A stretch of DNA of 27,872 nucleotides from a virus. Below, in pieces: positions 1 through 7,674 of the stretch (its first letter is position 1; every line of letters begins with the position of its first letter). Below the pieces are notes generated by a model that worked only from the letters and a program-made list of their open reading frames with translations, made no database searches and was not told where the DNA came from. Position numbers and translations under genes: made by a program. The stretch lies in the IMG/VR virus record IMGVR_UViG_3300044987_002082, positions 1 through 27,872 of that record. The stretch is one strand, 5' to 3'.

Positions 1-25
1 ATGTTTTTTTCTGTAAAAATATATG

Positions 26-55
26 TTGACAGTTATTTTATAACTATTTTATAAT
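26..55 (+). promoter_or_regulatory. Sigma70/SigA-type promoter of the early module
   Basis: A perfect -35 hexamer TTGACA (26-31) and a perfect -10 hexamer TATAAT (50-55) are separated by 18 bases. Transcription would start near 62, about 30 bases before the first start codon. This is the best bacterial-consensus promoter in the window, so the host polymerase would be expected to transcribe the early genes. Confidence 0.8.
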
Positions 56-91
56 ATATATATTATAGATATAAAAAAGGAGGGTGTTGTT

Positions 92-352
92 ATGTTGAAA
101 AATATAGATAGTGATTTTATTTGTCATATGACAAAAAATTTAAATGGTAATACGTTCAGTGTATATATGTATATGTGTAAAAATTCAGATGAGGAAGGAA
201 AAGCGAATTGTAGTCAAACAGAGATGATGAAAGATCTCTGTTTGAGCATAGGTTGTATCAAAAGATGTCTAAAGAAATTATTAGAGAATAAGTATCTTCG
301 TAAAGAAGATACATGGAGTGGTAGAACAGCAAATACTTATTATATTCTCTAA
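92..352 (+). CDS. Small winged helix-turn-helix DNA-binding protein (early regulator or replication accessory)
   Basis: An 86-residue protein that starts 7 bases after a strong AAGGAGGG ribosome binding site (77-84). Residues 20-86 follow the pattern of the HTH_36/replication-protein winged helix seen in many Firmicute phages. There is a first helix with FSVYMYMCKNS, an SQTEMMKDL helix, a recognition helix around LSIGCIKRCLKKLLENKYL, and a beta-wing ending in ANTYYIL. The family binds DNA and often sits next to replication genes; here it is the first gene of the early operon, directly before the primase-helicase. It could regulate the early promoter or recognise an origin. It has no ATPase or nuclease motifs. 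The fold is likely; the role is inferred from position. Confidence 0.65.
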   Translation: MLKNIDSDFICHMTKNLNGNTFSVYMYMCKNSDEEGKANCSQTEMMKDLCLSIGCIKRCLKKLLENKYLRKEDTWSGRTANTYYIL

Positions 353-419
353 TCAATTGTGTAGATGTTGTTGTTTGTTAAGTAATATAGTCAATATAAT
401 ATTTTAGGAGGTTTTTTCA

Positions 420-3128
420 ATGATTATTAAATGTAACGTAGACAGAAAGAGTTTTACTTCAAAACCAGTAGGTTCTGAAATAGGGGATATTCAAAATAGA
501 TTAGCTAAAGGTCAAGAAGAAATAGAGATATCTGAATTAGCTTCATTATTAGCTTGTGGTGCTAGTTTTAAACCTGCTCACTTAGAATCTAAAGATTCAT
601 CAAGTTGGGTGTCACAACAACTATTTGCTTTAGATTTCGACAATGATATTACTAAAAATACTAAAATTACTACAATAGAAGCAGAATTAACTAGAGCCAC
701 TAAAGTCAATGTTCACCCCGCTTTTGGATATACTACATTTAGACACAGTGAAGCATTGCATAAGTTTAGATTAGTATTTGCATTAGATGTTGCTATAACT
801 GATATTAGAATACGTAATACTATACAATTTGCACTACTTAGATTATTCCCTAATGCAGACCAAGTTTGTAAAGATTCTGCAAGATTATTCTTTGGTGGTA
901 GAGAACTAATCTGTAGTAATTATGATTCTGTAGTTAATCCTTATGAGTTGATTCAAAATATGATTGCTACTATTAAATCAGAAAATTTAGCTCCAAAAGC
1001 TACAAAAGCGACAAAAGCTTTTTGTCAGGAAACAGGTTTAAATATGATTAATGGGTTACCAGATGTGCGATTTATTGAAGATGTTGAAAATGGAAATTTA
1101 ACCTGTCGACCTATATTATATATATATAGGTGCGAGGGTGAAATTTCCAAAAATATAGCTTTTAATTTCTTCATCAAAAAAGAAGATATAATAACTACAG
1201 ATTCAGCTACAAAGAAAAAAAATAGTAAGTATGGAATACCTACTAACACAAAAGAAAAAACTACTACAACACAGAGATTTGATTTTGAAGAACTAAGGGA
1301 TAATTGTGAGTTATATAGAAGTTTTGTAGAAGGTTCCCGTTGGGCATATCATCAAGAAGTATTTGGAATGGCAACAAACCTAAGTAATGTTGAGGGTGGG
1401 GAAAAAAGACTACTAGAAGCATTACAGAATGCTTCTTATGATAGTAATAGGAATAACTTAGAACATACTGTTAAATCGTCAAAATCGTACAATTATGAAC
1501 CAACTAGGTGTAATAACTTCTGTCCTTTCGCTTCTGAATGTGAGCATAATTTAAATATGTTACAACAAGTAGAAAATAAACAACGTTCTATAAGACAAAT
1601 AACAGAAGCAACACAAACGATTACATTAGCAGAAGCAGAGAAAAAAACATATGAAGAAATATTAATAGCTTTTAATAATACAAATAAAGATATAGTGAAC
1701 GTAATCAAATCGCCCACTGGGATTGGCAAATCATATATGCTTCAAGAAATAGCAAAAACAGACCCTGATTTTTTTACAAATACGATAGTAGCATTTCCTA
1801 CCCATAAGCTATTAAAAGAGCAAGTAGCAAAGATAATACAATACTTACCTCATTTATTGTATATGAATGAAGCAGAGATAGAAGATAAGAAGCTAAGAAC
1901 GGTAGTCAAAACAGCACAAACGGTAGGTAATTATGAAGGAGTACGTTTGCTATTAAAAGGGCATATAAAGACGTTAGAAGCTAGTAGAACAACAGAGAAT
2001 ACAGTTAGTGTAGATAGGCAAATCAAATCAATCAATAGTTATTTAGAATCATCTACAATAGCAAAAACAACCGATAGACCAATCTTTTGTACGCACAAAA
2101 GATTGACGATATTAAGAAACACTCATGTGAAAAGAATTATAGTTGATGAAGATTTAGTCAATACGTTAGCACAAACAATAACAGTTGATGTGAAGGAACT
2201 AAAGATTTCATTAAATTATGCAAACAGTATGATATTATCTAAGTTTTACGATCTTACTACAATACAATCACACATAATAATGTTAATAGAGTTTTTTGAA
2301 AAAGTAGCAAAAACTCAAAATGTAGTAACAGAATACCCGCATCAATTGTTTGTTGTTCCAGATGCGTCAGAAGTAAAGAATTTCTTATTATCTTGTACCC
2401 CTAATTTCAATTTGATTGATTTATTGAATATCAAAGCCGCAACATGTAATGGAGAAGTAATAACAGCTGTTATCAACAACATAGATAATATACAAGACGT
2501 TCCTATGACGATATTATCAGCTACTGCAAATGAAACTGTATATAAAACGTTATTAAAAAGAAAAACAATCAAATTCACTAACATAGATAATGTTGAAACA
2601 AAAGGTCAAGTGATAATTCACACAAACGGAAATAGCAGAAGTTATTTAACTAAGAATTTTGATAAAACAATAGCTAGAATCAAAGAAGAATCGCCTAACA
2701 TAAAAAATGTAATTACTTTTGCTAAATTTGAAGAGAAATTTGAAAAACAAGGATTTACTCCTATAGCTCATTACGGTGCTACAGCAGGTTTAGATGTATA
2801 CAAAGGTCAAGATTTAATAGTGTTTGGAACACCGCATATGAATATATCAGCATACTTGATTTTAGCACATATGTGTGGAATCAAAAAGGGGATAAAAACG
2901 GAAATGGATGTTGTTTCTTGCAATCGAAATGGCTTTGAATTTTCATTTAGCACATATAATAATGATGATACAAGTGAAGAAGCAAAGCTATTAAGAGAGA
3001 TACAATTTTACTTAATAGAAGCAGAATTGATTCAATCAATAGGAAGAGCAAGAGTATTAAGAGAAAACTGTACAGTGCATGTATACAGCAACTTACCTAT
3101 ACACGGTTGTAAAATATATAAAAAATAA
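420..3128 (+). CDS. AEP-type primase fused to SF2 helicase (phage replication protein)
   Basis: A 902-residue protein with AGGAGG at 406-411, 8 bases before the ATG. The N-terminal part looks like an archaeo-eukaryotic primase (PrimPol-like) domain: acidic pair D72-F-D74 in LFALDFDN, a HKFRLVF strand at 114-120, and DSARLFFGG at 152-160. A Cys/His cluster (C364, C368, C374, H376) suggests a small zinc-binding element between the domains. The C-terminal half is an SF2 helicase: Walker A SPTGIGKS (431-438), Walker B DED (576-578), SAT motif III (700-702), and motif VI Q872-S-I-G-R-A-R878. Together these suggest primer synthesis and unwinding at the phage origin. It lies in the same operon direction as the winged-helix gene and the polymerase-like gene. 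The helicase assignment is firm; the primase assignment is good but rests on short motifs. Confidence 0.8.
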   Translation: MIIKCNVDRKSFTSKPVGSEIGDIQNRLAKGQEEIEISELASLLACGASFKPAHLESKDSSSWVSQQLFALDFDNDITKNTKITTIEAELTRATKVNVHPAFGYTTFRHSEALHKFRLVFALDVAITDIRIRNTIQFALLRLFPNADQVCKDSARLFFGGRELICSNYDSVVNPYELIQNMIATIKSENLAPKATKATKAFCQETGLNMINGLPDVRFIEDVENGNLTCRPILYIYRCEGEISKNIAFNFFIKKEDIITTDSATKKKNSKYGIPTNTKEKTTTTQRFDFEELRDNCELYRSFVEGSRWAYHQEVFGMATNLSNVEGGEKRLLEALQNASYDSNRNNLEHTVKSSKSYNYEPTRCNNFCPFASECEHNLNMLQQVENKQRSIRQITEATQTITLAEAEKKTYEEILIAFNNTNKDIVNVIKSPTGIGKSYMLQEIAKTDPDFFTNTIVAFPTHKLLKEQVAKIIQYLPHLLYMNEAEIEDKKLRTVVKTAQTVGNYEGVRLLLKGHIKTLEASRTTENTVSVDRQIKSINSYLESSTIAKTTDRPIFCTHKRLTILRNTHVKRIIVDEDLVNTLAQTITVDVKELKISLNYANSMILSKFYDLTTIQSHIIMLIEFFEKVAKTQNVVTEYPHQLFVVPDASEVKNFLLSCTPNFNLIDLLNIKAATCNGEVITAVINNIDNIQDVPMTILSATANETVYKTLLKRKTIKFTNIDNVETKGQVIIHTNGNSRSYLTKNFDKTIARIKEESPNIKNVITFAKFEEKFEKQGFTPIAHYGATAGLDVYKGQDLIVFGTPHMNISAYLILAHMCGIKKGIKTEMDVVSCNRNGFEFSFSTYNNDDTSEEAKLLREIQFYLIEAELIQSIGRARVLRENCTVHVYSNLPIHGCKIYKK

Positions 3129-3130
3129 AG

Positions 3131-3169
3131 CTATAGACGATAATCAAAAAGCACAATTATCATCTATAG
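3131..3169. repeat. Inverted repeat, 14-base arms
   Basis: The arms at 3131-3144 and 3156-3169 pair at 13 of 14 positions around an 11-base loop. The repeat lies 3 bases after the helicase stop codon. No T-tract follows, so it is not a classical intrinsic terminator; it may protect the 3' end of the message or act as a protein-binding site. Confidence 0.7.
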
Positions 3170-3180
3170 ACAACAAACAA

Positions 3181-3222
3181 TACCGTGTAGCATTTCAGCG
3201 ACAAAACTAGTGCTACACGATA
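3181..3222. repeat. Inverted repeat, 12-base arms, overlapping a possible promoter
   Basis: The arms at 3181-3192 and 3211-3222 pair at 11 of 12 positions with 18 bases between them, so the half-sites are 30 bases apart (about three helical turns). The right arm abuts a TATAAT at 3221-3226. This geometry suits a protein operator at least as well as an RNA hairpin. Confidence 0.65.
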
Positions 3223-3226
3223 TAAT
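3198..3226 (+). promoter_or_regulatory. Possible promoter before the polymerase-like gene
   Basis: GCGACA (3198-3203, 4 of 6 to consensus), a 17-base spacer, then a perfect TATAAT (3221-3226). It sits inside and beside the palindrome at 3181-3222. The -35 is weak, so this is tentative; it would give the 919-aa gene its own regulated transcript. Confidence 0.35.
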
Positions 3227-3285
3227 ATATAACACAAAAAATAAAAATATGCAATGTTAATATAGAAAAAAATCAGAAGTAATAT

Positions 3286-6045
3286 ATGAGTGTAGCTAAC
3301 AAAGCTAACATTTTTTTGACAAGGTGTGATTTCACAATGATAAACGGAATCAAAATAATGAATTTAGAAGGATCTGATATCTTAAAGAATAACATAGAAA
3401 AGATCTCTATTAACAAAGAATATAGTAGTGTATTTGCAAATAGTTTATTGTTAGATAAACTCAAAAAAACAGGGTTAAAAGTAACAAAGAACACAACAAC
3501 AAGAGATATTATAAATATAAAGATAAACTATGATTACAAGTCAAAAGAAGCGAAAGAAATAGCTATTGAAATAACAACTATAAGGAATCAAATCAAAGAA
3601 AACTCATCTAAAATAAAAGAATTAATAAGTAACAAATTAGATAAACAACTAATCTTAAATTTAAAAGACAACAACAAAGAAGATAGATTATCTATTAAAA
3701 CATTAGAAGAAAAAGCTAAGAAGTTAATTATGAGTAAAGAAGCTATTAGAAATAGATTATATAAAAATGGATTTACATTAGACTTCTACAAAAAAGATAA
3801 AGTAACAAAAGAATATGTAATAGAAAAAACAATCGAATATGTGATGTGGTTCAGAACAACATCAAAAAGCCGTGTAGGTGAAGTTATGTTTATAAATAAA
3901 GAATTATATAACGACATCAAAACGTGGCAAAGAATGGGGTTAGAATTACCAATAGAAGAAGCAAAAATAGTAGAAATGTCAGCATATGAATCATTAACAT
4001 CAAGTTGCGTTGAAGGATATTTAGAAGGAATAGAACCTCAAAAAAATATATTAGTAGTAGATGATATAGAGAGTTTCTTTACTACAAAATGTGCTAGTGT
4101 ATATGTAGATGAATCTAGTGAATGTAAAGTTAAATATGAATTAAATCAAGTAAAAAATACATTATTTGACGGACAAGCATTATTAGATGATAAATGCTTT
4201 ATAAATGGTTATAGTGATAAATCTATGTTATTATTACGTCAGCATTTTTATAAAGCATGTTGTTTTAGAACTAATATAGAATTGTTTATGAAAGAGTATT
4301 GTATGACTAATAATAAAGATTATAATACTTATACAGTAAAAGATAGATATAATAACGATATCTATGTAAAAGATATATTAATGATTACTACAGAGAACGC
4401 AATGAAATGGGAGAAATTTCAATATATCGGAGCAAGTTATGAAAATTGGTGTAATAAAGTAAATGAAGATGGGAATATATTCGGTATATGCAAAACTGAT
4501 CATAGTAGTAAATTTAAGAATAATCAGAGAATGAGTTATCAAATGATAAGCACATTAAATATAAATGAATCAGAAACATTAGAGTTAGCAAAAACATCTA
4601 TAGAATATGTAAATAAAATAAAATATGATAATGAAGCATATATAGAGTTCTTAGAACAAAATTGTAATGAAGTAAATGCTAATCAAATGATAATAGATTT
4701 ATACAAACAAAATAGGTCATTTGAAAAATCTAGCTTCTTTAGAGAATATAAGAAAAAAGATATAAGTAAATACGTTGAAACTTTGCGTAATGGAAAGTTA
4801 TTAGTAGAAGGAGATAATCTCACCGTAGTAGGTAATCCCTATGTTTTATTGCTTCATGCAGTAGGACATGTTCCAGTATTAAATGGAGTATTAGATAAAG
4901 ATTTTGTTGATATAACATTACCAGTATCTAATACTGTTTCAGATCAAAATATATCAGTATATACAGAACGATTTGATGAAGGAGAATATTTAGCAGCTTT
5001 CAGATCCCCTCATAATAGCCCTAATAATATCGGGTATCATAAGAATCATAAACATGAATATATGTCTAAATACTTTAAATTCAACAACAATATAATTACA
5101 GTTAATTTAATACAAACAGAAGAACAAGATTTGAAAAATGGACTCGATATGGATTCAGACTTTGTTTTTGTTACTAATAATACAACGACAGTAGCATCAG
5201 CAAAAAAAGTATTTAGAAATTTTTCATGTATAGTAAATAAGATTGAGAAATCAACTAAGACGTATAAGAATACTGTTGAGAATTTAGCATTAATTGATTC
5301 TAATTTAGCAAAAAGCAAATATGATATTGGATTATCTTCAAATTTAGCCACGTTAGCATTGTCATGGCATTGGAATGATAATACACAAGAATTAGCAGAT
5401 ATAGTATGTATAATGAGTGTATTAGCACAATGTGCAATAGATAATAGTAAAAGATTATATCAAGTAGATATAGCAAAAGAAATAAAGAGAATAAGTCAAT
5501 TAGATTGTATGAAGCATACTACAATAAATACTAATAATAAAGCGATAAAAGCTAAACCATATTTTTGGAAATATATTAGTAGTGCAGTAAATGAAGAAAG
5601 TTTAATTGAATGTAATTGTAGTATGAATCATTTACAAAAAGCATTAGATACTATTAAATGTGCTAGTAAAGAAAATGATACTATAAATACAGTAGAAATG
5701 ATTCAATTAAGAACAGGTAAAGCTAATGATAAGCAAATGAAGATAATTGAGAAAATCATCAAAGGATATGATGATAAAATAAAGGAACATAATGATAAAG
5801 TAGAAAAAAATATAATAGTAGAGAATAAAGAAAAATGGAATAAACAACAACAAGACCTTCTAAACAAAGTTATTACAGATATAAAGAAACTAAAAATACT
5901 GGAGAAAACAATGCAAACATTAATAACAAAAGCAATAGATCCTGCTTCTCAATCAATGAATAAGAAGTATAAGAGAAAATTACTTAATGCATTGCATAAA
6001 TCACATACAGCTTCATTTTTAAATTGTTTTAAAAAAGCAGAGTAA
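3286..6045 (+). CDS. Putative single-chain two-barrel RNA polymerase (YonO/RDR-like)
   Basis: A 919-residue protein whose motifs appear in the order expected of double-psi beta-barrel RNA polymerases. FDGQALL (294-300) and LLLRQHFYK (315-323) come first. A first-barrel lysine block follows: K403 and K409 in KTDHSSKFK, then QRMSYQ (414-419). Next are GNPY (516-519) and R573-S-P-H, then the metal-binding signature D621-M-D-S-D625 in GLDMDSDFVFV. After that come DIG (680-682) and CAIDNSK (716-722), which resemble the segments after the active site of cellular RDRs. The Arg-Pro block precedes the aspartates as RAPTLH precedes NADFDGD in bacterial beta'. The C-terminus is lysine-rich. The ATG at 3286 has a weak ribosome binding site; an in-frame ATG at 3337 follows AAGGTG and may be the true start (902 aa). 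It would make RNA, as a phage transcriptase or perhaps a primer-maker. Confidence 0.72.
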   Translation: MSVANKANIFLTRCDFTMINGIKIMNLEGSDILKNNIEKISINKEYSSVFANSLLLDKLKKTGLKVTKNTTTRDIINIKINYDYKSKEAKEIAIEITTIRNQIKENSSKIKELISNKLDKQLILNLKDNNKEDRLSIKTLEEKAKKLIMSKEAIRNRLYKNGFTLDFYKKDKVTKEYVIEKTIEYVMWFRTTSKSRVGEVMFINKELYNDIKTWQRMGLELPIEEAKIVEMSAYESLTSSCVEGYLEGIEPQKNILVVDDIESFFTTKCASVYVDESSECKVKYELNQVKNTLFDGQALLDDKCFINGYSDKSMLLLRQHFYKACCFRTNIELFMKEYCMTNNKDYNTYTVKDRYNNDIYVKDILMITTENAMKWEKFQYIGASYENWCNKVNEDGNIFGICKTDHSSKFKNNQRMSYQMISTLNINESETLELAKTSIEYVNKIKYDNEAYIEFLEQNCNEVNANQMIIDLYKQNRSFEKSSFFREYKKKDISKYVETLRNGKLLVEGDNLTVVGNPYVLLLHAVGHVPVLNGVLDKDFVDITLPVSNTVSDQNISVYTERFDEGEYLAAFRSPHNSPNNIGYHKNHKHEYMSKYFKFNNNIITVNLIQTEEQDLKNGLDMDSDFVFVTNNTTTVASAKKVFRNFSCIVNKIEKSTKTYKNTVENLALIDSNLAKSKYDIGLSSNLATLALSWHWNDNTQELADIVCIMSVLAQCAIDNSKRLYQVDIAKEIKRISQLDCMKHTTINTNNKAIKAKPYFWKYISSAVNEESLIECNCSMNHLQKALDTIKCASKENDTINTVEMIQLRTGKANDKQMKIIEKIIKGYDDKIKEHNDKVEKNIIVENKEKWNKQQQDLLNKVITDIKKLKILEKTMQTLITKAIDPASQSMNKKYKRKLLNALHKSHTASFLNCFKKAE

Positions 6046-6141
6046 TACCAACACCATTTCTAAATATTCAGTATGTAAACAAAAAAAAACTCTACAACCC
6101 TTGATATGACTGTGTTAACAAATGTTTATATAGTCCCTATA

Positions 6142-6150
6142 TGATATAAT
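6142..6150 (+). promoter_or_regulatory. Extended -10 promoter candidate
   Basis: TGATATAAT contains the TGn extension plus a perfect TATAAT (6145-6150). No good -35 lies 16-18 bases upstream, which extended -10 promoters can tolerate. A 14-base perfect palindrome of A and T (6148-6161) overlaps the -10 and the expected start site near 6157. Confidence 0.45.
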
Positions 6151-6236
6151 AAATATTTATTGTTAAAAATGCTAAAATACATTGTATTGAAGCAAAATCG
6201 CTATTGGCAATGCGATTAATAAATATGCATATTAGT

Positions 6237-6278
6237 TAATTAGAAAGAGATAGCTTCAACTTCATCTCTTTCTAATTA
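6237..6278. repeat. Perfect inverted repeat, 15-bp stem, 12-nt loop
   Basis: The arms at 6237-6251 and 6264-6278 are perfectly complementary (core AATTAGAAAGAGAT). No T-run follows, so it is not an obvious intrinsic terminator. Within the candidate small RNA it would be the main structural element. Confidence 0.8.
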
Positions 6279-6318
6279 TATAAACACACTGATACAAATT
6301 AATAACGATTCCTCTTTT

Positions 6319-6355
6319 GACTAGGTATATATCTACACATATCTAGTCTTTTTTT
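6319..6355 (+). terminator. Rho-independent terminator
   Basis: GACTAG (6319-6324) pairs with CTAGTC (6343-6348). The stem extends inward by a G-U pair and three A-T/T-A pairs, and a run of seven T (6349-6355) follows directly. It would end transcripts coming from the early genes or from the candidate small RNA. Confidence 0.75.
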
Positions 6356-6387
6356 ATATACTCAACCATAGTTGAGTATATAAAAAA
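6350..6387. repeat. Perfect 17-bp palindrome with 4-nt loop; possible bidirectional terminator or antiterminator
   Basis: The arms at 6350-6366 and 6371-6387 match perfectly around the loop CATA. The outer bases are T6 on the left and A6 on the right, a layout usable as a terminator on either strand. Six of the seven T of the preceding terminator form part of its left arm, so the two structures compete. Confidence 0.8.
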
Positions 6388-6451
6388 TCAGCAACAAGTA
6401 ATCTATTGTATATTGGACCGCACATCCAATAAATTCATTATTTTCATTCAG

Positions 6452-6481
6452 CTAGATACTATTTTAGTAGGTAGTATCTAG
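6452..6481. repeat. Perfect 10-bp inverted repeat in the BRO gene leader
   Basis: CTAGATACTA (6452-6461) pairs with TAGTATCTAG (6472-6481) around a 10-nt loop. The segment TAGTAGGTA (6465-6473) is also perfectly complementary to 6531-6539, just before the ribosome binding site of the next gene, so alternative folds are possible. Confidence 0.7.
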
Positions 6482-6567
6482 TAAAAAATCAAAATATGAA
6501 GAAAAAGGTGCGATGTAATATAGAGTAGATTACCTACTACTATTAATTATAAAGGAATGAGTCAATA

Positions 6568-7674
6568 ATGAATAACAAAGTGCAAGTTTTTAAGAATAAA
6601 GAAATGAGTTTCAGTGTAAGAACCTTAACCAAAAATGGAGAAGCCTTTTTTGTAGGAAAAGATGTAGCTGATACGTTAGGTTATAGTAATTCAAGTAAAG
6701 CTGTATCGGTTCATGTTGATGAAGAAGATAAAGCTGAGTTCCCGATCTGGGATGGCAGCCAAAACAGGAATACTTTTATAATAAACGAGAGTGGTTTTTA
6801 TTCATTAGTGTTTTCAAGTAAATTACCACAAGCTAAACAATTCAAAAAATGGGTAACAAGCGAGGTTCTACCAACTATCAGAAAACATGGTGAATATATA
6901 AGTGATAATGCAACACCAAAACAATTACAACGATTACAAGAAGTAATCACGTTAAAGAAGATAACAAAAGAATTAAGTAATTGTAGTGCATTAGAATTAG
7001 AAGCAAAAGTAAATGAGATATTAGAAACAAATATAAGTATTAAATCTAATAAGAGAGAAAAATCTCATATAAATTTAACTAAGAATGAATATAAACAAAA
7101 AATAAGAGAACATATAAGAAAGATTATTATTAATAGAATAATGCCTACAGATAATAACTGTATGATAGAAACAGCCGTAAGATATAAAATACTAGAAACA
7201 TTAGATAGAGAAATATTGAGTACACAAAAAAGAATAGTTACTAGTAATGTCAATAATTCAAAAAAGATTATTAATCAAGCTAAAGATTATATTAATTATT
7301 TAACACCTAAGCTAAATGATTACTCATTAATTAATTTTCATGCATTTTCTCATAATAGTGCTTATAGAGCTGTAGATAATAGAATTGTATCAACCGACAT
7401 TTTTAGGTGGTGGCAAAATCATTTTCCCCTTCATGAATTACCTGGATGGGAAAAATGGGGAGTAGATTCATCAACAGATAAAGTAGAGTTATTTATCAAA
7501 TTAGTTCATAAAGATAAGCTAGATATGCAGAATTTAGAGAAGAACTTAATAGATATGATATTTAATCATTATAATGTAGATGATAAGATTATCGTTAAAA
7601 AACACGTAGAGCAATTAGCTTTATGCAACGATTACCAAGGAGGAAAGATATATGTGTATATTAGAAAAATCTAA
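6568..7674 (+). CDS. BRO-N domain protein (antirepressor-like regulator) with unknown C-terminal domain
   Basis: A 368-residue protein. Residues 1-112 are a typical BRO-N/antirepressor domain: AFFVGKDVADTLGYSNSSKA (26-45), the loop with VHVDEEDK (48-55), and INESGFYSLVFSSKLP (72-87). The domain closes with AKQFKKWVTSEVLPTIRKHG (89-108). The family binds DNA and is common in phages as an antirepressor or regulator. The remaining 250 residues are not a KilA-C or ANT domain that I recognise. They have a basic middle (about 155-190) and a tryptophan-rich stretch near residues 280-300 containing IFRWWQNHF and LPGWEKWG. AAAGGA at 6551-6556 serves as the ribosome binding site, with an 11-base gap. 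The gene stands alone between two non-coding regions, as expected of a switch gene between early and late modules. Confidence 0.8.
   Translation: MNNKVQVFKNKEMSFSVRTLTKNGEAFFVGKDVADTLGYSNSSKAVSVHVDEEDKAEFPIWDGSQNRNTFIINESGFYSLVFSSKLPQAKQFKKWVTSEVLPTIRKHGEYISDNATPKQLQRLQEVITLKKITKELSNCSALELEAKVNEILETNISIKSNKREKSHINLTKNEYKQKIREHIRKIIINRIMPTDNNCMIETAVRYKILETLDREILSTQKRIVTSNVNNSKKIINQAKDYINYLTPKLNDYSLINFHAFSHNSAYRAVDNRIVSTDIFRWWQNHFPLHELPGWEKWGVDSSTDKVELFIKLVHKDKLDMQNLEKNLIDMIFNHYNVDDKIIVKKHVEQLALCNDYQGGKIYVYIRKI

Larger units (their letters stand above)
6157..6355 (+). ncRNA. Candidate phage small RNA (about 200 nt)
   Basis: A transcript from the extended -10 promoter would run from about 6157 to the intrinsic terminator at 6319-6355. 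The only ORF inside is 16 codons with no ribosome binding site. The RNA would contain a 6-bp hairpin (6196-6217) and a strong 15-bp hairpin (6237-6278). I recognise no known RNA family. Existence and ends are inferred. Confidence 0.35.
6046..6567. other. Structured non-coding control region
   Basis: These 522 bases hold no convincing ORF. In order they carry an extended -10 promoter candidate (6142-6150), a small hairpin (6196-6217), a 15-bp-stem hairpin (6237-6278), and an intrinsic terminator (6319-6355). These are followed by a 17-bp palindrome (6350-6387), a 7-bp hairpin (6411-6431) and a 10-bp hairpin (6452-6481), ending in the ribosome binding site of the BRO-like gene. This density of perfect inverted repeats is far above the rest of the window. 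Confidence 0.8.

Noticed and set aside
3316-3321. TTGACA as a -35 box
   Set aside because: No -10-like hexamer lies 15-19 bases downstream, and it sits at the start of the polymerase-like coding region next to the AAGGTG site of the alternative start.
5046-5351. Minus-strand ORF of 101 codons inside the polymerase-like gene
   Set aside because: It lies fully within a well-supported + strand gene, has no ribosome binding site and a composition typical of an antisense shadow. The same holds for the other minus-strand ORFs at, for example, 15477-15941 and 24741-25130.
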